A stretch of DNA of 64,000 bases from Streptomyces zagrosensis (GTDB taxonomy: Bacteria; Actinomycetota; Actinomycetes; Streptomycetales; Streptomycetaceae), in NCBI RefSeq assembly GCF_014203645.1, contig NZ_JACHJL010000008.1, positions 301,431-365,430 on the forward strand, given 5' to 3'. The notes beneath the pieces are model-generated. The model made no database searches and was not told the origin of the DNA. It worked only from the letters and a program-made list of their open reading frames with translations. Numbering within the stretch: position 1 is the stretch's first letter; each line of letters starts with the position of its first letter. A program made the translations under genes and the position numbers. Shown here one piece after another: positions 1 to 8,656 of the stretch.

Positions 1-236
1 TCTGGGCGCTGCTGGGAGCGAATGTGGCGGGCGGCTGCCGCTGTGGTCTCGGGATCGCTGATACCGAGGAACTGACGGAGCAGGAGGTCTTCGGCGTCCA
101 TGGTGACGTTGGTCTCCAGGTCGCCTTTCCACCACCCTGCCTCGTCCTGGAGCGCCAGCAGGTTGTCAACGGCCCGGGCCGTCGCCTGCTGGGCCGCCGT
201 TAAGGTCGTGGACGATTCGACGGCTGTCGCTGTCAT
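1..236 (-). CDS. shc: Squalene-hopene cyclase, N-terminal part (runs off left edge)
   Basis: Only the first 78 codons lie in the window. The translation from the ATG at 236 carries the cyclase N-terminal signature GWWKGDLETNVTMDAEDLLL, which marks the class II triterpene cyclases that convert squalene to hopene at the membrane. The ribosome site AAGGGGAAG sits 2 to 10 bases before the ATG. It is the last visible gene of the hpnC-hpnD-hpnE-prenyltransferase block, which makes the squalene substrate. Codon 12 is TTA, the rare leucine codon read by the bldA tRNA, so translation may be restricted to differentiating cells; this fits hopanoids being made in aerial growth in S. coelicolor. The family assignment is secure; the C-terminal DXDD catalytic motif is outside the window and cannot be checked. 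Confidence 0.93.
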   Translation of the reverse strand, partial: MTATAVESSTTLTAAQQATARAVDNLLALQDEAGWWKGDLETNVTMDAEDLLLRQFLGISDPETTAAAARHIRSQQRP

Positions 237-383
237 GGCTTCCCCTTTCGCAGTCCGTTCTCTGCCGTGCTGGGGTTGCGTCGAAAGGCGCCGCGTCAGC
301 GGTGCCTTTCGGCGACCGCGAGCTAAGTGTGGTGGCTGTGCCTGGTGGGGTGCTCCAGAAGACCCCCGTGTCTCATCTGTGGG

Positions 384-1484
384 TCATCCCTCTCGTACGA
401 CGACGAAATCGGCGAGCGCCACCAGTTGCGCTCGTACCGCGGCGGGCATGTCTACGTCGTGCAGCGCCTCGATTGCGGTGGCGTGCTGCCTGCGAGCCTC
501 CTGCGAGGTCCACTCTCGGCCGCCCGCCTCCTCGATCAACGCCGCCCGGCTAGCGAACTCTTCCTCATCGAAGTCGGCAATGTCATCCGTTTTCTCATCT
601 CGGTTGGCATCGGCCGCGAGAATGTGGGCCAATCGCTCCGAAGCGGGCCCTCCAGCGGCCAGCGCGGCGACCACCGGGAGTGACTTCTTGCGCTGCCGCA
701 GGTCGCTCCAGGGCCGCTTGCCGGTGGCTAGCGGGTCGCCCCAGATGCCCAACAGGTCATCGACGGCCTGGAAGGCGAGCCCGAGGTGGTAGCCGTACGT
801 CTCCAGGGTGTCGGCGGTACGGTCATCCACCCCGCCGAGCACCGCGCCGATGGAGACGGAACAAGCCAGCAGCGCACCGGTCTTGTTGCCCTCCATGTCC
901 AAACACTCTTGGACATTGACCCGCCCGCGCTGCTCGTAGGCGATGTCCTGGGCCTGCCCGTCGATGAGCCGGCGCGTCGCGGTGGCCAGTCGTCGGGTCG
1001 CGCGCCCGGCATCCACCGTGCCCAGTTCCAGCAGAATTTCGTTGGCGAGCGCGAACAGGGCGTCACCGACCAGGACAGCCTGATCCGGGCCGTGCACCTT
1101 CCACACGGTGTCGCGGTGGCGGCGCTGTTCGTCACCGTCCATCAGGTCGTCGTGCAGCAGCGAGAAGTTGTGCACGAGCTCGACCGCGACCGCGCCGGGA
1201 AGCCCGACTTCGGGAGCGGCGCCCGCGGCCTCGGCGGAGAGTAGAGCGAGTGCGGGTCTGACGGCCTTGCCGCCGTCTGAGGCCGACGGGTTGCCCTCAA
1301 CGTCAATCCAGCCGAAGTGGTAGGCGGCAACGGTGTTCATGGGCGGGGCGAGCCTGTCGATGGCCGCGCGCAGCACGGGCGTGACGAGCGTGCGCCCGCG
1401 CGCAAGCATGGCGCTGACGTTCGCGGTCTCGACGGGGATGGCCGGAGTCACGGTCTCTCCTCTGTTTCCGGTCACAGTGCTCAT
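384..1484 (-). CDS. Polyprenyl diphosphate synthase of the hopanoid operon
   Basis: A 366-aa trans-isoprenyl diphosphate synthase that condenses IPP with an allylic diphosphate to make a longer chain, probably farnesyl diphosphate for squalene synthesis. The first aspartate-rich motif appears as LLHDDLMDGDE and the second as QAVDDLLGIWGD, which is the form usual in actinobacterial enzymes of this operon. The start chosen is the ATG at 1484, which overlaps the hpnE stop codon as ATGA, so the two are translationally coupled; the open frame extends far upstream but that part is out of register with any known family and overlaps hpnE. The 147-base gap to shc shows nothing notable. Chain length cannot be read reliably from the sequence. 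Confidence 0.92.
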   Translation of the reverse strand: MSTVTGNRGETVTPAIPVETANVSAMLARGRTLVTPVLRAAIDRLAPPMNTVAAYHFGWIDVEGNPSASDGGKAVRPALALLSAEAAGAAPEVGLPGAVAVELVHNFSLLHDDLMDGDEQRRHRDTVWKVHGPDQAVLVGDALFALANEILLELGTVDAGRATRRLATATRRLIDGQAQDIAYEQRGRVNVQECLDMEGNKTGALLACSVSIGAVLGGVDDRTADTLETYGYHLGLAFQAVDDLLGIWGDPLATGKRPWSDLRQRKKSLPVVAALAAGGPASERLAHILAADANRDEKTDDIADFDEEEFASRAALIEEAGGREWTSQEARRQHATAIEALHDVDMPAAVRAQLVALADFVVVREG

Positions 1485-2911
1485 ACCGCCTCCAGCAGCG
1501 GGCTGCGGTGCGGGCGGCCCAGCTCGGACAGTGCCGCGCCCGCGGCAGTCAGGCCGCTGCGCACCGCGCTCTCCATGGTCGCTGGCCAACCGGTGGCGGT
1601 CCACGCTCCGGCCAGGTACAGGCCGGGCGCGTTGGTCGAGGCGGGCGGGCGCAGCCGGCCGACGCCCGGCGATGGGGCGAAGGTCGCCGTGCGCTCCCGG
1701 GTGACGAAGAAGTCTCGTACCTTGGCGTCGCGCGCGGCGGGCAGCAGCCGTGCGAGCTCGGGCAGGTAGCGCTCGCGCAACTGGGACACGGGCTGATCGA
1801 TTTCCTCGTGCGCGGCGGACTGGGATACCGCCAGATACTGGCCCTCGGTCAGGCCCGAGGTGTCGGTACGGTCGAAGACCCACTGCACGGGGGTGCCGAT
1901 GGCTACGAAGAACGGCCGGCGCAGCACCTTGCGGTCGTAGACGACATGCAGGTTGAGAATCGGCGCGGTGCCGATTTTCAGCAGCCGGCCGGGGTCGTCG
2001 AGCGCGCCGGCCGGCAAGAGGCCGTGCGCGTCGTGCTGGGGTAGCGCCAGGACGACCGTGTCGGCCGCGAGCCGGGTGCTTGAGTGCGGTGCCGTCTCCA
2101 CGTCGATGTCCCAACGGCCGTCTGCCCCCCGCGCGATGGCGGTGACACGGCTACGCAGCGCGGTGCGGACGCCCGCCGTGTCGAGGACGGCGCGGGCCCT
2201 GGTGTCGTGGAGCTCGCCGAGCGGTACTTGGGGGATGCCGATGTCGGCATGGCCCGGCTTGGTGAGCAGTCCCGTCTTGAAGACCATGGTGGCCAGGCCC
2301 AGTGAGGACTGTGCGCAGCGGGCGTTGAGGGTGGCGACGGCGACGACGTCCCAGATCGCCTCGATGGCGCGCGCGGACTGGCCCTTGCGCCGCAGCCACT
2401 CCCCGAAGTTGATGCCATCGAGCGCCGGGTCGTACGGGTCGAGCGACTTGAGGGCGAGCGCCGCCCGGCCGATGCCTGCCCGCTCGGCGGGTGACAGGTG
2501 CGGATAGGTGGCCAGGCTCGCGGCCAGGTGGAGCGGGACCGGCAGCGCGGTGCGGCGCAGCCGCCCAAGGCGCGGCCTGGCCCTGCCCACATCGAGTACG
2601 GGCACATCGAGCCGGTCTTGCAGCGGCGCCAGATGGCGGGCGCCGATGCGGTCGAGGAACCACGCGTAGCCGGTGCAGCAGCGCAAGTAGACGTGCTGCC
2701 CGTTGTCGATGGTCAGCTCCCCGGCGGGCGAGGAACGGCGGAAGGAGAACGCGGCGCCCCCGAGCCTGGGTCGCCCTTCGAGCAGGGTCACCTGTAGCCC
2801 GGCGTCGGCGAGGGCGAGGGCGGAGGTGATGCCCGCAAGTCCTCCCCCGATGACGACGGCACTGTGGCCCGCGCGCGAGCCGTGCTGCTCAGGGAGTACG
2901 TTCAATGTCAT
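1481..2911 (-). CDS. hpnE: Hydroxysqualene dehydroxylase (squalene-associated FAD amine oxidase)
   Basis: A 476-aa flavoprotein. The N-terminus has the Rossmann dinucleotide fold AVVIGGGLAGITSALALADAG at residues 19-40 followed by LLEGRPRLGG, and the C-terminal flavin-contact region GLYLAGAWTATGWPATMES, both typical of the amine oxidase/phytoene desaturase superfamily. In bacterial hopanoid loci this protein reduces hydroxysqualene to squalene, the third step after HpnD and HpnC. It lies between hpnD and the prenyltransferase, all on the same strand, and its stop overlaps the next start by ATGA. The 154 bases between hpnD and hpnE contain only a shadow frame. Confidence 0.93.
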   Translation of the reverse strand: MTLNVLPEQHGSRAGHSAVVIGGGLAGITSALALADAGLQVTLLEGRPRLGGAAFSFRRSSPAGELTIDNGQHVYLRCCTGYAWFLDRIGARHLAPLQDRLDVPVLDVGRARPRLGRLRRTALPVPLHLAASLATYPHLSPAERAGIGRAALALKSLDPYDPALDGINFGEWLRRKGQSARAIEAIWDVVAVATLNARCAQSSLGLATMVFKTGLLTKPGHADIGIPQVPLGELHDTRARAVLDTAGVRTALRSRVTAIARGADGRWDIDVETAPHSSTRLAADTVVLALPQHDAHGLLPAGALDDPGRLLKIGTAPILNLHVVYDRKVLRRPFFVAIGTPVQWVFDRTDTSGLTEGQYLAVSQSAAHEEIDQPVSQLRERYLPELARLLPAARDAKVRDFFVTRERTATFAPSPGVGRLRPPASTNAPGLYLAGAWTATGWPATMESAVRSGLTAAGAALSELGRPHRSPLLEAV

Positions 2912-3065
2912 CTTGCGCCCGCTTTCTCGACTGCGACGAGGGACGCGGCAGCGCCGCCTACGGTTGACCCGAACCGAAGATGCGCACGCTGATGTGCGCG
3001 GTGGTGGTGCTGTGCTCCTGGCCGCTGAGGCGCGCGGCCGGCGTGCCGGGTGGGGGTTCGGACCG

Positions 3066-4016
3066 TCACATGCGCCCCCTGGCGGCCCGCCGGGTCACGG
3101 TGCGGGCATCGGCACCAGACAGGCCGCGCATGGCGACGTACGCCTTCTCCCTTCCGGGAAGAGAGACGCGACCGTGCAAAACGGCCGCGGGGTCCGTGGC
3201 GATCCGCTCCAGCAGTCTGCGGTAGATACCGGCCATGGCGGCCACGCAGGCACCGCTGCGCCGGTCGAGCAGCGGCAGGAGCTGGAACCCCTCGGCGAAC
3301 AGGGCGCGCGCACGCCGCGCCTCGAAGTGCACCAGGCCGGTGAAGTCGGCCTCGGACGAGGGCGTGCTGCTGTGGAACCCCGCCGAGCAGCCGAACTTGG
3401 CCAGGTCGTCGGAGGGTAGGTAGGTGCGCCCGTTGGCCGCGTCCTCCCGAACGTCTCGGAGAATGTTGGTGAGTTGGAGGGCAAGCCCGAGCGTGTCGGC
3501 GTACTCGGGGGCGCGTGCTGCGCCAGGCGCTCCGGGCACGGTGCCGAACACGCCCAAAGACAGCCGGCCAATGGCGCCCGCGACGCACCGGCAGTACACC
3601 TTCAGGTCATCCCACGTCTCGTAACTTTCGCCGCGTACGTCCATCAGTACGCCGTCGATGAGTTCATCGAGGCCGCCGAGCGGGATCGGAAAGTGGTGTG
3701 CGGCGTGTGTGAGGGCGACGGCGACCGGGTCGGTGTCGTCCTCCTCCACCTCACCGTCGCCGATCCGGCGCAGCAGCGCTCGGGTGTTCTCCAGCCGGTC
3801 TTCCTTGGCCGGTGTGCTCAGCGCGCCGTCGCCAATGTCGTCCACCCGGCGGGAGAAGGCGTACAGCGCGGACATCGCCCGCCGCTTGTCCGTGGGCAGC
3901 AGCCGGATGCCATAGGCGAAGTTACGGGCCTGCTGGCCGGTCACGGCCTCGCAGTAGCGGTACGCGGCAGCTACCGGTGCGGGGATACGCGAAGATCCGT
4001 CCACGCTCTGGTTCAC
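3066..4016 (-). CDS. hpnD: Presqualene diphosphate synthase
   Basis: A 316-aa squalene/phytoene synthase family protein. It has the typical head motif RNFAYGIRLLPTDKRRAMSA and the first aspartate motif AFSRRVDDIGDG, and a second motif LTNILRDVREDAANGRTYLP containing the second DxxxD. In the three-enzyme bacterial squalene route (HpnD, HpnC, HpnE), HpnD joins two farnesyl diphosphates to presqualene diphosphate. The GTG start at 4016 overlaps the hpnC stop in a GTGA arrangement, so it is coupled to hpnC. I separate HpnD from HpnC by the RLLPTDKRRAMSALYAF pattern, which fits HpnD. Full length for the family. Confidence 0.92.
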   Translation of the reverse strand: MNQSVDGSSRIPAPVAAAYRYCEAVTGQQARNFAYGIRLLPTDKRRAMSALYAFSRRVDDIGDGALSTPAKEDRLENTRALLRRIGDGEVEEDDTDPVAVALTHAAHHFPIPLGGLDELIDGVLMDVRGESYETWDDLKVYCRCVAGAIGRLSLGVFGTVPGAPGAARAPEYADTLGLALQLTNILRDVREDAANGRTYLPSDDLAKFGCSAGFHSSTPSSEADFTGLVHFEARRARALFAEGFQLLPLLDRRSGACVAAMAGIYRRLLERIATDPAAVLHGRVSLPGREKAYVAMRGLSGADARTVTRRAARGRM

Positions 4017-4951
4017 CCCTCTCCTCGCAGTGTTGCCCCGACCTCGCGCAGTTGGGTGAGCTTGGTGGGCTTGGGCGGCCCAGGGAACACGTTGTACCCG
4101 GCGTTCGCGACCGCTTTGAGGGCGGCCCGCCCGCCGCCTACGAATCCGGCAAGCAGCAGTCTGAGTCTGCCGTGGACGCTACCCACCAACGGGGTCCCTT
4201 CATTCAGCAGGTCCCCGGCGCGTTCGGCCTCGAACGCGATCAGTGCGCGTACCGAGGCGCCAGCTGACGGAGCTCTCAGATCCGCCTCGCTCACGCCGAA
4301 TCGCCGCATGTCATCCGCGGGAAGGTAGATCCGGTCGCGCCCCAGGTCCTCGACGATGTCCTGGAGGTGTTCGATGATCTGCAACGCCGTACAGATCGCG
4401 TCCGAGCGCCGCACCCGCTCCGGCGTCGCGGTGCCGGTGATGCCGAGCACCAGGCGGCCGACCGGGTTCGCGGACAGTTCGCAGTAGTCGAGCAGTTCTT
4501 GATACGTCGCGTACCGACGCACCCGCTGATCCTGCCGGTTGGCCTCGATCAACCCCAAGAACGGCCCGGGGCTCAGTCCACAGCGACGCACGGTGGGCCG
4601 CAGCGCGCGCAGCAGCGGATGCTGCGGCGGCTCGGCCCGGTCGTCGAAAACCCGCCGCAGGTCCGCCTCGAAGGCGTCGAGCATGGCCAGCGGGTCATCG
4701 GCCTGTGACCGGCCGAGGCCAAGGAGTACGGCGTCGCCGCCGCCGGGGGCCAGGTCGCCGTCACCGATGTCGTCCACGAGCCGGGCGTAGCCGTAGACGG
4801 CCATGAGGTCCGTGCGCCAGGCGCGCGGCAAGAAGAAGGGGGCAACGGGAAAGTTCTCGTGCGCTGCCTTGTCGAGCACCGCACGTGCCTGTTTCTCCGA
4901 CCAGGCTGGTGAGGTGGTGTGTGACCGGCCGCGCTCGTCTTCCAGGGTCAC
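4013..4951 (-). CDS. hpnC: Hydroxysqualene synthase
   Basis: A 312-aa squalene/phytoene synthase family protein with the HpnC-type motif HENFPVAPFFLPRAW followed by YGYARLVDDIGDGDL (first aspartate motif) and IIEHLQDIVEDLGRDRIYLP (second). HpnC converts presqualene diphosphate to hydroxysqualene, which HpnE then reduces. The gene starts with GTG at 4951 and is the first gene of the hopanoid operon, so the operon promoter should lie in the 650 bases upstream. The downstream hpnD overlaps by 4 bases. Assignment as HpnC rather than HpnD rests on the ENFPVA motif. Confidence 0.92.
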   Translation of the reverse strand: MTLEDERGRSHTTSPAWSEKQARAVLDKAAHENFPVAPFFLPRAWRTDLMAVYGYARLVDDIGDGDLAPGGGDAVLLGLGRSQADDPLAMLDAFEADLRRVFDDRAEPPQHPLLRALRPTVRRCGLSPGPFLGLIEANRQDQRVRRYATYQELLDYCELSANPVGRLVLGITGTATPERVRRSDAICTALQIIEHLQDIVEDLGRDRIYLPADDMRRFGVSEADLRAPSAGASVRALIAFEAERAGDLLNEGTPLVGSVHGRLRLLLAGFVGGGRAALKAVANAGYNVFPGPPKPTKLTQLREVGATLRGEG

Positions 4952-5598
4952 CGGAGACAGCCAGGCGTACGGGCGCGCACAGCGCCATCACAGGGGGCTG
5001 GGGCGCCGGGGCCCGCGGGGGCGTCGAGAGCGCTGGGAACGCCGGGGAAGCCGGGGACGCCAAGAAGCGGTCGCGTGGCCAATGCCGTCACATCCCCCGT
5101 TCTACACCGCATGTCAGTCACGGCACGACGCGGACACGCCGCGCCCCAGGTCGCGAGGGGCAGCCTCCGGACCCCCGAACGGGGGGCCGGACACAAGTCC
5201 GCCATAGTCCGGATGGTCATCAGTACAGCGTACGCCGCGCCAAGCAGTGCGACAGCAGCCCCCGGTGCCGTCGAGCCCCGGGCAATCCGGTCAACGCCAG
5301 GGTGGCCCGGCAGCGGTGCACAAGGGGCGTAGGAGCCGTGTGGGAGCTGTGTGGAAGTGGGCCCACAGCGGCACGCGGGCCGCGCGGCGAGGCAGGTACG
5401 GCAGCCCGGGTGCGGCGGGCGGTCAGCGCGGGTGGGGATCGCGCTGACCGTACGAGCCGACCGGGCCCCGGCAGCGCGTGCCGCCGACCGCACCGCGCCG
5501 TGCCGCACCGGCGCCAGACCGGACCGGCACCAGACCGGCCCGCACCCGGCCGCCTCGTACCAGAGCGCCCCGCGCCCGGCTGCCTCGTGCCGCGGACG
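4952..5598. promoter_or_regulatory. Gap upstream of the hopanoid operon
   Basis: These 650 bases separate hpnC from the end of the TetR-like gene; both neighbours read leftwards. All open frames here are low-complexity Arg/Pro/Ala shadows. The promoter of the hpn operon must be in the part next to 4951, but I cannot name a convincing -35/-10 pair. The stretch 5490-5590 holds short degenerate direct repeats of ACCGG/CCAGACCGG type. No terminator with a T-run is visible. Confidence 0.4.
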
Positions 5599-6351
5599 TC
5601 AGTGGGCCACCGGCTGCCCTGCCGGGTAGAACTCCTCGATGCCGAGGACGGCCGCCAGGTCCTGGAGTTCGCGCTCGAAGAAGGCATCGCCATTGGGAAG
5701 GACGAACGCGAGGTGGCCCAGCGCGTCCATGGAGATCACGCCGTACAGCCGCACCCAGCAGCGGACCATCATGGCCAGGGCCTCCACCGGAAGGTCTACC
5801 TGGTACTCCTGGCGCAGGGCCGTGAGCTGGGCGACCAGCTCCGGATCGAGCGAGTCGGGGCGGGGGACGGGAAAGCCCCGGGTGCGCCACAGCTCCGAAA
5901 TCAGGTCGGCGAACAGCGACCCGAACGCCCAACTCGCATCCCGCTCCGCCTGACCCGCCTGCCCGCCCTGATGCGGCCCCCACGGACCAAGGATGAGCCC
6001 GAACTCATGCGGGTGGTCGATCGCCCAGCGGCGCAGCGCGCGTCCCGAGGCCAGCAGTTCGCCGGCCGCCTCGCGGTGCGGAAGTGCCTCGATCACCGCT
6101 CGTAGATGGCCGCCCATCTCGCCGTAGATGTCGCGACGGATCGCCTGGATGAGCTCATCCCGGCTGGAGAAGTAGCGATACACGGCGGGCGCTGTCATGC
6201 CCATTTCGCGGGCAATAGCGCGAATCGTTACATTGCCGGGGCCGTCTTGGACGAGAAACTCCCGCGCAACGTCCTTGATCTCCTGAATGGTCGCGATCCG
6301 CAGTCGCTCACGACGTGAATACGGTGCGACAGGTACTACTTCTTGCGACAC
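5599..6351 (-). CDS. TetR/AcrR-family transcriptional regulator
   Basis: A 250-aa one-component regulator. The N-terminal helix-turn-helix reads NVTIRAIAREMGMTAPAVYRYF at about residues 40-61, a textbook TetR DNA-recognition segment, followed by a long ligand domain with the WHG-type end found in many Streptomyces regulators. The start chosen is a GTG at 6351 with GGAGGG five bases upstream. It lies between the hopanoid operon and the wall-polymer exporter, all on the same strand, so it could act on either; no target is shown by the sequence. A 9-bp direct repeat just upstream could be its own operator. Ligand unknown. Confidence 0.88.
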   Translation of the reverse strand: MSQEVVPVAPYSRRERLRIATIQEIKDVAREFLVQDGPGNVTIRAIAREMGMTAPAVYRYFSSRDELIQAIRRDIYGEMGGHLRAVIEALPHREAAGELLASGRALRRWAIDHPHEFGLILGPWGPHQGGQAGQAERDASWAFGSLFADLISELWRTRGFPVPRPDSLDPELVAQLTALRQEYQVDLPVEALAMMVRCWVRLYGVISMDALGHLAFVLPNGDAFFERELQDLAAVLGIEEFYPAGQPVAH

Positions 6352-6799
6352 TCGCCCTCCCTATGCCCGGCGTTTTCGCGTGCGAACCACACGCGTGCGA
6401 GCACGCCCCACGTTCAGAATCGCCAGCACCCACGGCCACCAGCCGATCGCCGGCGGCTAGTCGTGCGGCATCCACTCCGCGCAGAGCGCGGAGACCGACG
6501 GCCCCCTCACCGCCGCCCCGGCCGCTCCCACCCGGCCGCACTATGGAACACAACGCACCGAAAATACTCGCCCCGGAAAACCGGGAAAGAACGCGAGGAT
6601 CAGCGCGGCAGCACCCTACGGGCACACGATCGCGCACACAACACAGCGCGCGCGAAACGATAGGGAGCGGGCTCGCAGCGGACACTCCACGTCAGCACTT
6701 CCCCATGCTGCTCACCGGTTTCGCGTATTGCCATCGAGGGAATTCATAAAACCTGCAAGGAAACCGCTAGGGCAACAAGCAACAAAAGCCGGGGGCAGA
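6352..6799. promoter_or_regulatory. Upstream region of the TetR gene with a 9-bp direct repeat
   Basis: No credible gene. CGCGTGCGA occurs at 6377-6385 and again at 6392-6400, a perfect repeat with a 15-base period, 26 to 49 bases upstream of the regulator start. It is a candidate operator or the core promoter. The remainder is plain GC-rich spacer with slightly lower GC near 6700-6800. Confidence 0.4.
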
Positions 6800-6838
6800 A
6801 TAAAAAGAGCCCGCCCAACGCGTGAGCGGTGGACGGGC
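6800..6838 (-). terminator. Rho-independent terminator after the ABC ATPase
   Basis: Read on the minus strand, GCCCGTCC pairs with GGGCGGGC (6831-6838 with 6809-6816, eight pairs with one G-U) around a 14-base loop and is followed directly by TCTTTTTATT. It begins 20 bases past the stop of the ABC ATPase gene. A real T-run is unusual in such GC-rich DNA, so this is a firm end of the exporter transcript. Confidence 0.85.
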
Positions 6839-6858
6839 AGCATGCGAAGCGAGCGGGA

Positions 6859-7650
6859 TTACCTGCTCGCCTCCTTCTCGTACGCCTTGATGACCTCGTC
6901 GGTCGGGCCGTCCATCAGCAGTTCGCCCTTCTCCAGCCACAGCACGCGGTCGCAGGTGTCCCGGATCGACTTGTTGTTGTGGCTGACCAAGAAGACCGTG
7001 CCCGCGTCCTTACGCAGTTCGCGGATGCGGGCCTCGGAGCGTCTTTGGAACGTGCGGTCGCCGGTCGCCAGGGCCTCATCGATCATCAGCACGTCATGGT
7101 CCTTGGCCGCGGCGATGGAAAAGCGCAGTCGGGCCGCCATGCCGGACGAGTAGGTGCGCATCGGCAGCGTGATGAAGTCGCCCTTCTCGTTGATGCCGGA
7201 GAACTCCACGATGTCGTCGTACCGCTCACGGACCTGCTCACGGGTCATGCCCATGGCCAGGCCACCGAGAATGACGTTCCGCTCACCGGTCAGGTCATTC
7301 ATCAGCGCCGCGTTCACACCGAGCAGCGAGGGTTGGCCATCGGTGTAGACATGGCCGCGTTCGGCGGGCAGCAACCCCGCGACGGCTTTGAGGAGGGTGG
7401 ACTTGCCGGAGCCGTTGGAGCCGATCAGTCCGATCGACTCGCCTCGGTAGGCGATGAAGGTCACCCCGCGCACGGCGTGCACCTCGCGTACACCGGGTGA
7501 TCTGCCACCGCGGACGATGCGGTTCAGTGCGGCGGTGGCGCTGCCCTTGCCGCCGGTGCCGCCGTTGACTCGGTAGACGATGTGCACATCGTCAGCGATG
7601 ACGGTGGGACGCAAGTCCGTGGGCGTGTGCTCGGGGGTTTGCTCAGCCAC
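6859..7650 (-). CDS. ABC transporter ATPase, polysaccharide/teichoic acid export type (TagH/Wzt-like)
   Basis: A 263-aa nucleotide-binding subunit. Walker A is GSNGSGKSTLLK, the signature is YSSGMAARLRF and Walker B is VLMIDEALATGD; the ALATGD ending is characteristic of ATPases that pair with ABC-2 polysaccharide exporters. It lacks the C-terminal carbohydrate-binding domain of some Wzt proteins. I start it at the GTG at 7650, eight bases inside the permease end, with GAGGAG upstream; a longer frame exists but its extension is not conserved-looking. With the permease it would flip the product of the preceding glycosyltransferase and CDP-alcohol transferases across the membrane. Confidence 0.92.
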   Translation of the reverse strand: MAEQTPEHTPTDLRPTVIADDVHIVYRVNGGTGGKGSATAALNRIVRGGRSPGVREVHAVRGVTFIAYRGESIGLIGSNGSGKSTLLKAVAGLLPAERGHVYTDGQPSLLGVNAALMNDLTGERNVILGGLAMGMTREQVRERYDDIVEFSGINEKGDFITLPMRTYSSGMAARLRFSIAAAKDHDVLMIDEALATGDRTFQRRSEARIRELRKDAGTVFLVSHNNKSIRDTCDRVLWLEKGELLMDGPTDEVIKAYEKEASR

Positions 7651-8587
7651 GGCCGTACTGCTCCTCTGCCTTCCAGAAGTACAAGAAACCGCCGATGCCG
7701 ACGAGCGCCGCCCAGCCAAGGGCCAGCAGCCACACGTGCGGGGGCAGGTTGGACGAGGAGTAGTCGTCCATGAGCGCGTAGCGCATCAGGTCGATGTACA
7801 CCGATGCCGGGTTGGACAGCAGCACGTCATCCAGCCACTCCGGCACGTTCTTCTTCGCCAGCATGTCCGAGATGCTGTACATCACGCCGGACGCGTACAG
7901 CCAGGTACGCAGGATGAACGGCATGAGCTGGGCCAGGTCGGGCGTCTTGCTGCCGAGCCTGGCCATGACCATGGCCAGGCCGGTGTTGAACACGAACTGG
8001 AGCGCGAGCGTGGGGACGATCAGCACCCACGACAGACTGGGGTAGTGCCCGAAGCCCACCAGCACCATGACCAGCACGATCATCGAGAACAGCAACTGCT
8101 GGAGCTGCTGGAGCGAGAAGGAGATGGGCAGCGCGGCGCGCGGGAAGTGTAGGGCCCGTACCAGGCCGAGGTTTCCCGAGATCGCCCGGACACCCGCCAG
8201 CGCCGATGTCTGGGTGAAGGTGAACACGAACACGCCCGTGACCAGGAACGGGATGTACACGTCGTTGCCCATGCCGCCTCGGCCGCCCATCAGCAGGCCG
8301 AAGATGAGGAAGTACACCAGTGCGTTCAGCAGTGGCGTCGCCACCTGCCACAGCTGCCCGAGCTTCGCCTGGCTGTACTGAGCGGTGAGCTTGGCCTGGG
8401 AGAAGGCCAGGATGAAGTGGCGCCTCCCCCACAACTGACGCACGTACTCACCGAGCCCCACCCGAGCACCGCTGACCGACAGGCCGTACTTCTGGGCCAG
8501 TTCGGCAGGGGTCAGGCCGTCATCGGGGGATGGCGGGGAAGTTATGGCGACCGCACTGCCGTGCGTTGTCTCGCTCACAGTTGACAC
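7643..8587 (-). CDS. ABC-2 type permease, polysaccharide/teichoic acid export (TagG/Wzm-like)
   Basis: A membrane protein of about 314 aa with six predicted spans in the second part (for example ALVYFLIFGLLMGG and LLFSMIVLVMVLVGF) after a cytoplasmic N-terminus. The conserved block AKLTAQYSQAKLGQLWQVATPLL is typical of O-antigen/teichoic acid exporters. The start is the GTG at 8587, preceded by GAGGA at a spacing of five; a TTG further upstream is less likely. Its end overlaps the ATPase start by eight bases, so the two subunits are made together. Confidence 0.9.
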   Translation of the reverse strand: MSTVSETTHGSAVAITSPPSPDDGLTPAELAQKYGLSVSGARVGLGEYVRQLWGRRHFILAFSQAKLTAQYSQAKLGQLWQVATPLLNALVYFLIFGLLMGGRGGMGNDVYIPFLVTGVFVFTFTQTSALAGVRAISGNLGLVRALHFPRAALPISFSLQQLQQLLFSMIVLVMVLVGFGHYPSLSWVLIVPTLALQFVFNTGLAMVMARLGSKTPDLAQLMPFILRTWLYASGVMYSISDMLAKKNVPEWLDDVLLSNPASVYIDLMRYALMDDYSSSNLPPHVWLLALGWAALVGIGGFLYFWKAEEQYGRG

Positions 8588-8656
8588 TTTCGTCCTCAAG
8601 GTGCGCTGCCGGGGCCGTGCCCAGGATCGCGCCCGATGCTCTCAGACCAGAGCTTG

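Noticed and set aside
384..2114. 576-codon frame for the polyprenyl synthase
   Set aside because: The first 210 codons lie inside hpnE in another frame; the ATG at 1484 fits family length and operon coupling.
2908..3588. Frame over the end of hpnD that ends at the hpnE start, suggesting a frameshift
   Set aside because: hpnD has a normal full-length C-terminus in its own frame, so this is a shadow.
6315..6749. 144-codon frame overlapping the TetR start
   Set aside because: Divergent shadow with Arg/Pro/Ala composition and no ribosome site.
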